From Chthoniobacterales bacterium (lineage in GTDB: Bacteria > Verrucomicrobiota > Verrucomicrobiia > Chthoniobacterales > DASVRZ01), in NCBI GenBank assembly GCA_039930045.1, contig JBDSQB010000007.1, positions 1-64,000 on the forward strand: 64,000 nucleotides of DNA, read 5' to 3'. Positions 25,743 through 33,634 of this stretch are shown here, piece by piece (within the stretch, counting starts at the first letter, position 1; every line of letters begins with the position of its first letter). Position numbers and translations under genes: made by a program. The notes under the pieces are model-generated. The model saw only the letters and a list, made by a program, of their open reading frames with translations, was not told where the DNA came from and made no database searches.

Positions 25743-27473
25743 TTAGACAGCAATGGCGGGCTCGACCCATTTGCCGTGTTCCTGGATGAGGTCGATCAGG
25801 CGTTCGACGGCCTCGACTTCGGGGATATTAAATTTTACGGGAGTTTTGCCGACGTAAAGATTGATCTTGTTGGGAGCGCCGCCGACGTAGCCGAAATCAG
25901 CGTCCGCCATTTCGCCCGGACCATTGACGATGCACCCCATGATGGCGATTTTCACACCCTTCAAATGCGCGGTGGCGGCCTTGATTTTCGCGGTCGTGGT
26001 CTGGAGGTTGAACAAGGTTCGACCGCAACTCGGGCAGGCGACGTAGTCCGTCTTAAAGATGCGCGCGCCGGCTGCTTGCAGGATGTTATACGAGAGCCGC
26101 AGCGATTGTCCGGGCGCTTCCTCGCCGCGAACGAGGACCGCGTCGCCGATGCCGTCACAGAGAAGCGAGCCGATGTTAGTCGCGGAGGTTAGGAGCGTCT
26201 TCAAAAAGTCGGTGCGCGGAGTTTGGGAGAGTGGATCCTTCAACAAAATGGGGTGTCGCTCCGAGATGCGCGAGGCGAGCAAACGAAACGCCTCGATCAC
26301 CGGCAGCGCGACGTCATCGGCCACCGTGACTAACATTGGACTGGAACTCGCATGTAGCTCGGCAATCGCCGCCTCGTCGCGGGGATCAATGGCTCGGACG
26401 CCGCTTGTTTCCAGCACGATCTCGGGCTGGTAATCGCCCAGTTTGTCGAGCTTGTGAGCGAGCGCGTCCCACTTGGATTGCGTCGTGAAAACGCGCACCG
26501 TTTCTTCTCCGCCCAGCGAGACTGAGCCGAGTTCCATTCGACTGCTGGCGCGCCGCCGATAGGCAAAAGGATCGCAGGCCGACGCGTCGGTTTTGCCATT
26601 GAGCACGATGTTTTCCACCAAGGCACGAGCCACGGGAATCTCGTGAACGCTGTCTTCTGTCAACGACACGCGCACGGTGTCGCCGATGCCGTCGGCCAGC
26701 AAACTGCCGATGCCGATGGCCGACTTGATGCGTCCATCCTCACCATCGCCTGCCTCGGTGACACCGAGATGAATCGGGTAATTCCAGTCTGGCCCCTCGG
26801 CGTCGAGCCGCGCGACTAACAATCGGTAGGCATTGATCATCACCTTTGGATTGCTCGACTTCATCGAGAACGTAAAATTGTGATAGCCCAGATCGCGCGC
26901 AATCCGCGCAAACTCCAGCGCGCTTTCGACCATGCCGAGCGGTGTGTCGCCGTAACGATTCATGATCCGGTCGCTGAGTGATCCGTGATTTGTCCCGATA
27001 CGCATGGCGACGCCACGGCTGAGGCAAAGCTGGACCAGCGGAGTGAAACGCTCGCGAATCCGCTCCAACTCGGCCGCGTATTCGGCGTCGGTGTATTCGA
27101 GAATCTTGAACTTCTTTGAGTCGGCGAAGTTGCCCGGATTCACCCGGATTTTTTCAACCCACTTGGCGGCTTCCAGGGCGGCGTCGGGCTTGAAATGAAT
27201 GTCGGCCACGATGGGCACCTGGCAATTTTCCGCGCGCAACCCGGCGACGATGTTCTGCAAATTGGCCGCGTCCTTCACGGTCGGCGCGGTGATCCGCACG
27301 ATCTCGCAACCGACCGCCACGAGGTCGAGCGTTTGCTGGATCGACGCCGCGGTGTCCATCGTGTCGCAGGTGATCATCGACTGGACCCGGATCGGATTCG
27401 AGCCGCCGATGCCGACGTTTCCGACCATCACTTCGCGGGACAGGCGGCGGGCAGGGGAGGGAAGTTCGGACAT
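25743..27473 (-). CDS. ispG: 4-hydroxy-3-methylbut-2-enyl-diphosphate synthase, long form
   Basis: IspG reduces MEcPP to HMBPP in the MEP isoprenoid pathway with a [4Fe-4S] cluster. The N-terminal TIM barrel starts with GNVGIGGSNPIRVQSM. The C-terminal cluster domain has CPSCGRTLFNLQ and GCIVNGPGEMADADFG. At 576 residues it is about 200 longer than E. coli IspG, because it carries the extra central domain known from Chlamydia, plants and other PVC bacteria. Isoprenoids made here would feed the squalene-hopene cyclase at 57-59 kb. It heads a minus-strand gene run. Confidence 0.95.
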   Translation of the reverse strand: MSELPSPARRLSREVMVGNVGIGGSNPIRVQSMITCDTMDTAASIQQTLDLVAVGCEIVRITAPTVKDAANLQNIVAGLRAENCQVPIVADIHFKPDAALEAAKWVEKIRVNPGNFADSKKFKILEYTDAEYAAELERIRERFTPLVQLCLSRGVAMRIGTNHGSLSDRIMNRYGDTPLGMVESALEFARIARDLGYHNFTFSMKSSNPKVMINAYRLLVARLDAEGPDWNYPIHLGVTEAGDGEDGRIKSAIGIGSLLADGIGDTVRVSLTEDSVHEIPVARALVENIVLNGKTDASACDPFAYRRRASSRMELGSVSLGGEETVRVFTTQSKWDALAHKLDKLGDYQPEIVLETSGVRAIDPRDEAAIAELHASSSPMLVTVADDVALPVIEAFRLLASRISERHPILLKDPLSQTPRTDFLKTLLTSATNIGSLLCDGIGDAVLVRGEEAPGQSLRLSYNILQAAGARIFKTDYVACPSCGRTLFNLQTTTAKIKAATAHLKGVKIAIMGCIVNGPGEMADADFGYVGGAPNKINLYVGKTPVKFNIPEVEAVERLIDLIQEHGKWVEPAIAV

Positions 27474-27525
27474 GGCCGCAAAGTGTTCCCCAAAACGCGG
27501 TTTTTCGCAACCAGGGGACGCGCGG

Positions 27526-30006
27526 CTATTTAATGAGCACGATTTGGTCGCGGTCGGCCTCGGAAAGCTGGATGATTTCCCCGGCTCCAGCCTGACGCGA
27601 AAAGAGTTGGGCCGGGACGAGGAGCAGGTCGTTGTTGCGCCATTGGAGTTGGGGAGTATTCACTTCCTGGAAGTCGCCCGTTTTCACAAACGCAGGCGAG
27701 TCCGGCAGTTTTGTGGCCATGATATAGATCGTCGCCGGACGCGTCAGCCGGAAGGAAAGAGCCGTCGCCTGGCCGTCTTTCGTCACTCGCCGGGTGGCGA
27801 TCCAGCGGGTACCCTCGACTTCGGGCGGCAGGACGTCGAACGAGTTGTCGGCAGTCGAATCCAAGTCGTAATAAATCGGCCACTGCGCCTGCACCGGCAT
27901 ATCCATGAAGTAGGCGGGGTTTTTCGGATTCGACGACTGCAACGCTGTGATCGGCAGCGAATCATCGGCCACTTCCGGTGCGCCACCGGCTCCGTAAAAA
28001 TAGATCACCGCCATATCACTGTGACCCGAATCATCGGCCACGACGGCGATGTTTTTCCCGGTCCGCAACGGCGCGGGCCAGTAGAAAACATTGTCCACAT
28101 GCTGTCCGTTGCGCGCCTGCGTGTATTGTCCGTTCTCCAGCGTGGACACGGTCTGGCCGTTGAGTGTGAGCGTGAGCCGCTTCGCGCTGCTGTAGGCTTT
28201 GATCCCGTTATCAATCGCGCCCATTCGCAGGAAATAGCGCTGCGAAGTCAGGTGCACCGTCGGCTCGGCAGGCCGCAGAAACGTGCGGTAGAGATAGTAG
28301 ATGTCCTTTTTGTCGCCCGCGTAGGTGAGGAGTCCCTTCGTGTTGATGCCGACAGGTTTCTTATATTTCACGTCGCTGAAATCCCTCATGCACCACCAGA
28401 GAAACAGCCCGAGCCGGGCGTTGTCGCCGTGGAAACTTTGCTGGAAATGGTGCTCTGCCACAAGTTGCTGATATTCCTCGGGCTCGTATGTATTCACCTT
28501 CCATGTGGCTTGGGCGTAGTGGCAATGCGTCGTGACCATGCCGCCCGCGCCGATCTCGCTGATGAAACCCTGGGGCTGGTATTTTTCCATCTGGTCGCCA
28601 TACCAGCCGGGGTAAATGTTCTCGCATTTGAAGTCGGCAATGCCTCGTTTCATGTTTGCGACCACCACTGGACGCGACGGATCGAGCGCGCGGACGATGG
28701 GCACGCATTGGTCTGCGGGCTCGGGCGCGGCCTCGTTGCCCACGCTCCAAAGCGCGATGGAGGGATGGTTGTAATTCTGCTTCACCATCTCGGTCGTGAT
28801 CTGGATCGCAGTCGGACTCGCGATGTCGCCGTTCTTCACCCACATACCGTTGCTGTTGCCGTTTTCCGCCCAGCAAAGGACGCCGTTCTGGTCGCAAAGA
28901 TCGTATTCGAGCCGGGCATGAGGATAATGCGGGAGCCGGAGAAAGTTGAAACCGAGATCGCGGATGACGTCGAAGTTCTGCCGCAGATCATCGTCGGTCA
29001 CCGCCGAGCCCTTGCGCTCGATTTCCTGGTGCAGATTAGATCCGGCGAGCAGGACCTGGCGTCCGTTCACCTTCACGTTTTTTTCATTCCAGTTCCATTC
29101 GACTGTGCGGAATCCGGTCCTTTCCGTGACCTCATCCACCATTTTTCCGCCGACGAAAAGCTGCGTCTCGACAGTGTAAAGTTTCCCCTCGCCCAGTTCC
29201 CAAAGCTGCGGCTTCGTGACGGTCGCCGACAGCTCCGCTGCGCCGCGTCCATTCGACTCCAACTCGACTGACGCCGTGACGGTTTTCACTTCGTGCCCCG
29301 CTGGATCGAGGATTTTAGAGCGGACTTCGACCCGGCTCGGGCGGTCGGAGGCGTTGCGCAGGAGGACGCGAATCTTCAAGCCCGCAGAATCGGCGCTGAC
29401 ATCGTGCGGCGTGAGGTAAACGCCCGGCGCGGCGAAGTCCGTGGGATCGATATGCACGGGCGCAACGGCCAGCAGCCAGACCTTGCGATAGAGCCCGCCC
29501 CAGACTTTGTAGAGGCCGCTCATGTTCGGCAGGAGATCGACCGTGTTCGCCGTGGAATCATCGATATAAACGACGAGATCGTTGTCCGCGCCGGCATGAA
29601 GCGCCGCCGTGGCGTCGAAAACAAACCGCGTGTAAGCGCCGCGATGCTGGCCGAGGTGCAGTCCATTCACACTGACATCGGCAATGGCCGCCGCGCCCTC
29701 GAAGACGAGATAAAGTTGTTTCCCAGCGAGCGCCGGATCGACCGAAATCGAGCGCCGGTAAACGCCCTTGCTGAGGATGTCGTAAGCGCCGCGAGCTTGG
29801 AAATTATGCGGGACTTCGATATCGATCCAACTCGCCTGGGCGAATTCCGGCGTGCCGACTTGCGGCAGCGTGTCGGCGTCCATTCCGCCGAGGAATTTCC
29901 ACCCGGGACCGGCAAGGGAAATCTGTTGGCGTGGAGTCTGCGCGGCCAGGTTTGCGGAGAAAACGGCAAGCGTCAGAATGGAAAAAAGGAGTCGGGGGAG
30001 AATCAT
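27526..30006 (-). CDS. Glycoside hydrolase family 2 protein, secreted
   Basis: This 826-residue protein has a signal peptide (LLFSILTLAVFSANLAAQ), a jelly-roll sugar-binding domain, an Ig-like domain, a TIM barrel and a C-terminal domain, the GH2 order. The acid/base Glu lies in LWSVGNEAAPEP and the nucleophile Glu in GFISEIGAGG. LRLPHYPHARLEYDLCDQNG is typical of GH2 beta-galactosidases. The substrate could be a beta-galactoside, beta-mannoside or beta-glucuronide; sequence alone does not decide. It is divergent from the GH3 gene, with an 86-base intergenic region that probably holds both promoters. Confidence 0.9.
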   Translation of the reverse strand: MILPRLLFSILTLAVFSANLAAQTPRQQISLAGPGWKFLGGMDADTLPQVGTPEFAQASWIDIEVPHNFQARGAYDILSKGVYRRSISVDPALAGKQLYLVFEGAAAIADVSVNGLHLGQHRGAYTRFVFDATAALHAGADNDLVVYIDDSTANTVDLLPNMSGLYKVWGGLYRKVWLLAVAPVHIDPTDFAAPGVYLTPHDVSADSAGLKIRVLLRNASDRPSRVEVRSKILDPAGHEVKTVTASVELESNGRGAAELSATVTKPQLWELGEGKLYTVETQLFVGGKMVDEVTERTGFRTVEWNWNEKNVKVNGRQVLLAGSNLHQEIERKGSAVTDDDLRQNFDVIRDLGFNFLRLPHYPHARLEYDLCDQNGVLCWAENGNSNGMWVKNGDIASPTAIQITTEMVKQNYNHPSIALWSVGNEAAPEPADQCVPIVRALDPSRPVVVANMKRGIADFKCENIYPGWYGDQMEKYQPQGFISEIGAGGMVTTHCHYAQATWKVNTYEPEEYQQLVAEHHFQQSFHGDNARLGLFLWWCMRDFSDVKYKKPVGINTKGLLTYAGDKKDIYYLYRTFLRPAEPTVHLTSQRYFLRMGAIDNGIKAYSSAKRLTLTLNGQTVSTLENGQYTQARNGQHVDNVFYWPAPLRTGKNIAVVADDSGHSDMAVIYFYGAGGAPEVADDSLPITALQSSNPKNPAYFMDMPVQAQWPIYYDLDSTADNSFDVLPPEVEGTRWIATRRVTKDGQATALSFRLTRPATIYIMATKLPDSPAFVKTGDFQEVNTPQLQWRNNDLLLVPAQLFSRQAGAGEIIQLSEADRDQIVLIK

Positions 30007-30092
30007 GGTGGATGAGAGAGTGACCTTAAAGTTGGCAATGTTAAATGGCCTTTTTCATGGAAACGAGCCCGTTTTCTATCCAAGATGCGGCC

Positions 30093-32279
30093 ATGCGATT
30101 CCCCCTGCTGTTTTTCACTCTCTGCTTTGGTGCCCAAATTCTCCGGGCAGAACCGGATGCAACTCCCGAGCTCTTTCGCGATCCGCAGCAGCCGTTGGAA
30201 AAGCGGGTGAGCGATCTGGTTTCGCGCCTGACCCTGGAGGAAAAAGCCCAGCTCCTGAACCATAAAGGTTCGACTGTAACTCGTTTCAACATTCGCGCCG
30301 ACCAGTGGAACCAATGTCTGAACGGCGTGAAATGGGACCGACCGGCGACGCTTTTTCCCATCTGCATCGCGATGGCCGCCACCTGGAACCCCGACCTCGT
30401 GCAGCACGAAATCGCGGGCGTTCTCTCCGACGAGGCCCGCGCCATTTACAACGGCTGGCATCTCGACCCCCAAGCTCCCGGCGAGCATAAAGGACTGATC
30501 TACCGCGCGCCGGTTATCAACATCGAACGCAACCCCTACTGGGGCCGCAACCACGAGGCCTTCGGCGAAGACCCGTTCCTCACCGGCCGCATGGCCGTGG
30601 CCTATGTCCGCGGCTTGCAGGGCGACGATCCGAATCATCTCAAACTCGCCGCCACACTCAAGCATTACGCGGTCAATAACGTCGAAACCGACCGCCAAAA
30701 GCTCAACGCCAATCTTTCCGAGCGGATGTTGCGCGAATACTGGCTGCCGCATTGGCGCGATGCCGTGGTCGAGGGCAAGACCTGCTCGCTGATGGCCAGT
30801 TACAACGCCATCAACGGCACACCGAACAATATTAACCACTGGCTGCTCACCGATCTGCTCAAAAACGAATGGAAGCACGACGGCTTCGTCGTCTCCGATC
30901 TCGGCGGCGTGAAAACCATGGTCGAGGGCCATGAGAAAAGCAAAATGACCTACGTCGATGCCGTCGCCCAGTCGCTGATGGCTGGTTGTGACTTTTCCGA
31001 CAAGGAGTTCGAGGAAAACATCCCCGCCGCCGTGCGCGAGGGCAAGCTCACCGAGGAGCGCCTCGACGACGCCGTGACCCGCGTGCTGCGCGTCCGTTTC
31101 CGCCTCGGCGAGTTCGATCCATTCGACTCCGGCCCTTACAGCAAAATCTCGCCCGACGTCGTCGGTAGCCCCGCGCACCGGGCCATCGCGCTCAAGGCCG
31201 CGCAACAATCCATTGTGCTGCTCAAAAACGACAAGCAATTCCTCCCGCTCGACAAAACCAAGCTCAAGCGCATCGCCGTGCTCGGCCCCTTGGCCGACCA
31301 AATTCTGACCAACAATTACAACGGCAAAACCAGTAATGTCATCACCGCCTTGCAGGGCATCAAAGACCGTGCCGCCGGCGGCACAGAGATACTCACCACC
31401 TATGGGGACGTGGTCGATGGCGGACCAAAGCGGTGGGTCAAAGTGACGCCCGAGGACAAGATCGACAAGGACGCCGAGCTGAAAAAGGCGGTCGAACTCG
31501 CCAAACAGGCGGATGTCGCCATCGTTTTCGTCGGCACCACCGGAGCCGTCGAGCAAGAGGGCCGCGACCGCAAAACCCTCGGCTTGACCGGCAATCAGGA
31601 GGAACTCGTCAAAGTCGTCCTCGCCGCCAACCCTCGCACGGTCGTCGTGCAAATGAGCGCCGGCCCGCTGACCGTTCCGTGGCTGAAAGAAAACATCCCC
31701 GCCATCCTCCAGGCGTGGTGGCCCGGCGAGGAAGGCGGCCACGCCATCGCCGACGTGCTCTTCGGCGACGTCAACCCCGCCGGACGCCTGCCGCACACCG
31801 TCTATGCCTCCGAAAAGCAAGTGCCGCCGCTCGACGAATACGACGTCACCAAAGGCTTCACCTACATGTATCTCAACGGCGCGCCGCTCTATCCCTTCGG
31901 CCACGGGCTGAGTTACACCACATTCGCCTATTCCAACCTGCGGTTAAGGGCCAAAGAAGTTGCCACGGGTGACCAAGTCAGGGTCACCGTGGATGTCCAA
32001 AACACCGGCCAGCGCGCGGGTGACGAAGTCGTGCAGCTTTACGTTCACGAGTTGAAACCCGCCGTCAAACGTCCAGCCAAAGAACTCCGGGGCTTCAGCC
32101 GCATTGCGCTCCAACCCGGCGAAAAGAAAACCGTCAGCCTCAGCCTGCCCGCCGAAAAACTCGCCTATTGGGACGAGAAAACCCACGGCTTCGTCGTCAA
32201 TCCTGGCCCCTTCGACGTGCTCGTCGGCGCTTCCTCCGAAGACATTCGCGTGCAGGATCAACTCACCATTCGACCCTAA
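30093..32279 (+). CDS. Glycoside hydrolase family 3 beta-glucosidase-like protein, secreted
   Basis: Start 30093 gives a signal peptide (RFPLLFFTLCFGAQILRA); an earlier ATG at 30045 adds 16 non-signal residues. The GH3 N-terminal barrel has KHYAVNNVETDR and the nucleophile Asp in FVVSDLGGVK. The alpha/beta sandwich domain contains QEGRDRKTLGLTGNQEELV. A fibronectin III-like domain closes the protein (AGDEVVQLYVHEL). At about 728 residues it fits the BglX-like class, acting on beta-glucosides or xylosides. The last codon overlaps the convergent topoisomerase stop. Confidence 0.92.
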   Translation: MRFPLLFFTLCFGAQILRAEPDATPELFRDPQQPLEKRVSDLVSRLTLEEKAQLLNHKGSTVTRFNIRADQWNQCLNGVKWDRPATLFPICIAMAATWNPDLVQHEIAGVLSDEARAIYNGWHLDPQAPGEHKGLIYRAPVINIERNPYWGRNHEAFGEDPFLTGRMAVAYVRGLQGDDPNHLKLAATLKHYAVNNVETDRQKLNANLSERMLREYWLPHWRDAVVEGKTCSLMASYNAINGTPNNINHWLLTDLLKNEWKHDGFVVSDLGGVKTMVEGHEKSKMTYVDAVAQSLMAGCDFSDKEFEENIPAAVREGKLTEERLDDAVTRVLRVRFRLGEFDPFDSGPYSKISPDVVGSPAHRAIALKAAQQSIVLLKNDKQFLPLDKTKLKRIAVLGPLADQILTNNYNGKTSNVITALQGIKDRAAGGTEILTTYGDVVDGGPKRWVKVTPEDKIDKDAELKKAVELAKQADVAIVFVGTTGAVEQEGRDRKTLGLTGNQEELVKVVLAANPRTVVVQMSAGPLTVPWLKENIPAILQAWWPGEEGGHAIADVLFGDVNPAGRLPHTVYASEKQVPPLDEYDVTKGFTYMYLNGAPLYPFGHGLSYTTFAYSNLRLRAKEVATGDQVRVTVDVQNTGQRAGDEVVQLYVHELKPAVKRPAKELRGFSRIALQPGEKKTVSLSLPAEKLAYWDEKTHGFVVNPGPFDVLVGASSEDIRVQDQLTIRP

Positions 32280-33388
32280 CTCCGCGCCTTCACCGAGCGC
32301 CGGTTCGTCTTCAATTTCTGCTGAAGCAAGATGAGCACGGCGGCTTCCTCGGGCTTTAACTTCGAGAGCGACCGGTCGATTTTTCCCTCCACTCGCTGCT
32401 GGACCGTGGCGATGGTGTCGCCGGTGAGATAGCTGTCGAGGATCACCGGATGCACGTAGCATTTGCGGCAAACGGAGGGCGTGTTGCCGAGCATCTTCGC
32501 GACGGCTTCGATGGCGGAAACGACGTTTCTCTTCGCCTCGGCTTGCGCGTCAAACGCCTCAAACTCCCGCAGCGCGATCGCCGCCAGCACCGTCCCGGCC
32601 CACGTCCGGAAATCCTTGGCGCTGAAGTCCTCGCCGGCGATCCCGCGCAGGTATTCGTTCACGTCCTGCGAGGTGATCGTGTGCAGCTCGCCGTCCTCGC
32701 CTTCATACTCGAACAAATCCTGACCCGGCATCTCCTGACAACGCCGCACGATCTTCGCCAGTTGCGGATCTTTCACCGCGATCTCGTGACGCACCCCACT
32801 CTTGCCCTTGAAGGCAAACTCGATCTTCGCCCCCCGCACGCGCACGTGCCGGTTGCGCATCGTGGTCAGGCCATAGGAGCCGTTTTGCTTCACGTATTCG
32901 TCGTTGCCGACACGAATCAAAGTCCCTTCGAGCAGGCTCACCACCGTCGCGAGCACCTTCTCGCGAGGCATTCCACGGCGGGCGAGATCGCGTTTCACCC
33001 GGCGGCGAATCTTCGGCAGCACCCGCGCAAAAGCGATCATGCGGCCAAATTTATTCTCATCCCGATGCTCCCGCCATTTCGGGTGATAACGATATTGCTT
33101 CCGCCGCCGGGCATCGCGTCCGGTGGCTTGAATGTGGCAATTTTCGAGTGGGCAAATCCACACGTCCGTCCAGGCAGGCGGGATCGCCAGCCGCTTGATC
33201 CGAGTCAGGGTCGAATCATCGTCCACGGGAGTTCCATTCGGATGGAGGTAAACGATTTCCTCGCCCCGTTTCTCACGCCGGATGCCCGGTCGATCGTCGT
33301 GCGTGTAGCGTAGCCCGGCCTCCCTGGCCTCTTCCTGAAGGGCGTCCACAAACGGATTCGGGATTTCGGCGGAGGGGCCATTCATCAC
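32276..33388 (-). CDS. DNA topoisomerase IB (poxvirus/bacterial type)
   Basis: This 370-residue enzyme relaxes supercoils through a 3'-phosphotyrosyl intermediate. It shows YHPKWREHRDENKFGRM early, LIRVGNDEYVKQNGSYGLTT, and KDFRTWAGTVLAA. The active-site Tyr is probably in CYVHPVILDSYL. It lacks the long extensions of eukaryotic Top1. Its stop codon (TAG) shares bases with the GH3 stop (TAA) at 32276-32279. The Shine-Dalgarno region lies in a short gap before the tandem repeat. Confidence 0.93.
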   Translation of the reverse strand: MMNGPSAEIPNPFVDALQEEAREAGLRYTHDDRPGIRREKRGEEIVYLHPNGTPVDDDSTLTRIKRLAIPPAWTDVWICPLENCHIQATGRDARRRKQYRYHPKWREHRDENKFGRMIAFARVLPKIRRRVKRDLARRGMPREKVLATVVSLLEGTLIRVGNDEYVKQNGSYGLTTMRNRHVRVRGAKIEFAFKGKSGVRHEIAVKDPQLAKIVRRCQEMPGQDLFEYEGEDGELHTITSQDVNEYLRGIAGEDFSAKDFRTWAGTVLAAIALREFEAFDAQAEAKRNVVSAIEAVAKMLGNTPSVCRKCYVHPVILDSYLTGDTIATVQQRVEGKIDRSLSKLKPEEAAVLILLQQKLKTNRRSVKARS

Positions 33389-33444
33389 ACCTCTGATTCG
33401 ATTCTAACTCGACTCACGAGCGTGGAAAAACACGAACCGACGAC

Positions 33445-33633
33445 GCTAAGAAGCAGACCGACGGCGCTAAAAAGCAGCGTGGAGGTCTAAAAAAGTAGCG
33501 TGGAGACGCTAAATAGCGGCGTGGAGGTGCTAAAAAGTGGCGTGGAGACGCTAAAAAGCAGCGGGGAGGCCTTAAAAAGTGGCGCGGACACGTTAAAAAC
33601 CGGAGCGACGGAGCTAAAAACAGCGCGTGATCC
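33445..33633. repeat. 21-bp imperfect tandem repeat, nine units
   Basis: Nine consecutive 21-base units of the form GCTAAAAAGCRGCGTGGAGRY run from just downstream of the topoisomerase start to 2 bases before the kinase stop. Units 2-7 are most alike and the ends are degenerate. Because 21 is a multiple of three, some frames stay open: a plus-strand frame from 33500 would read heptads like ETLKSGV. I regard it as a minisatellite rather than a gene. Confidence 0.85.
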
Positions 33634-33634
33634 T

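Noticed and set aside
27199-29271. Long plus-strand open frame (690 codons) opposite the GH2 gene
   Set aside because: It lies wholly antisense to a well-supported GH2 protein, shows Arg/Asp/Val-rich low-complexity translation and no domain; GC-rich coding DNA often keeps this frame open.
30003-31904. Minus-strand open frame (633 codons) opposite the GH3 gene
   Set aside because: Antisense shadow of GH3 with no recognisable motif and no ribosome-binding site.
33445-33633. Possible CRISPR array
   Set aside because: The units are contiguous and mutually similar throughout; there are no unique spacers and no cas genes.
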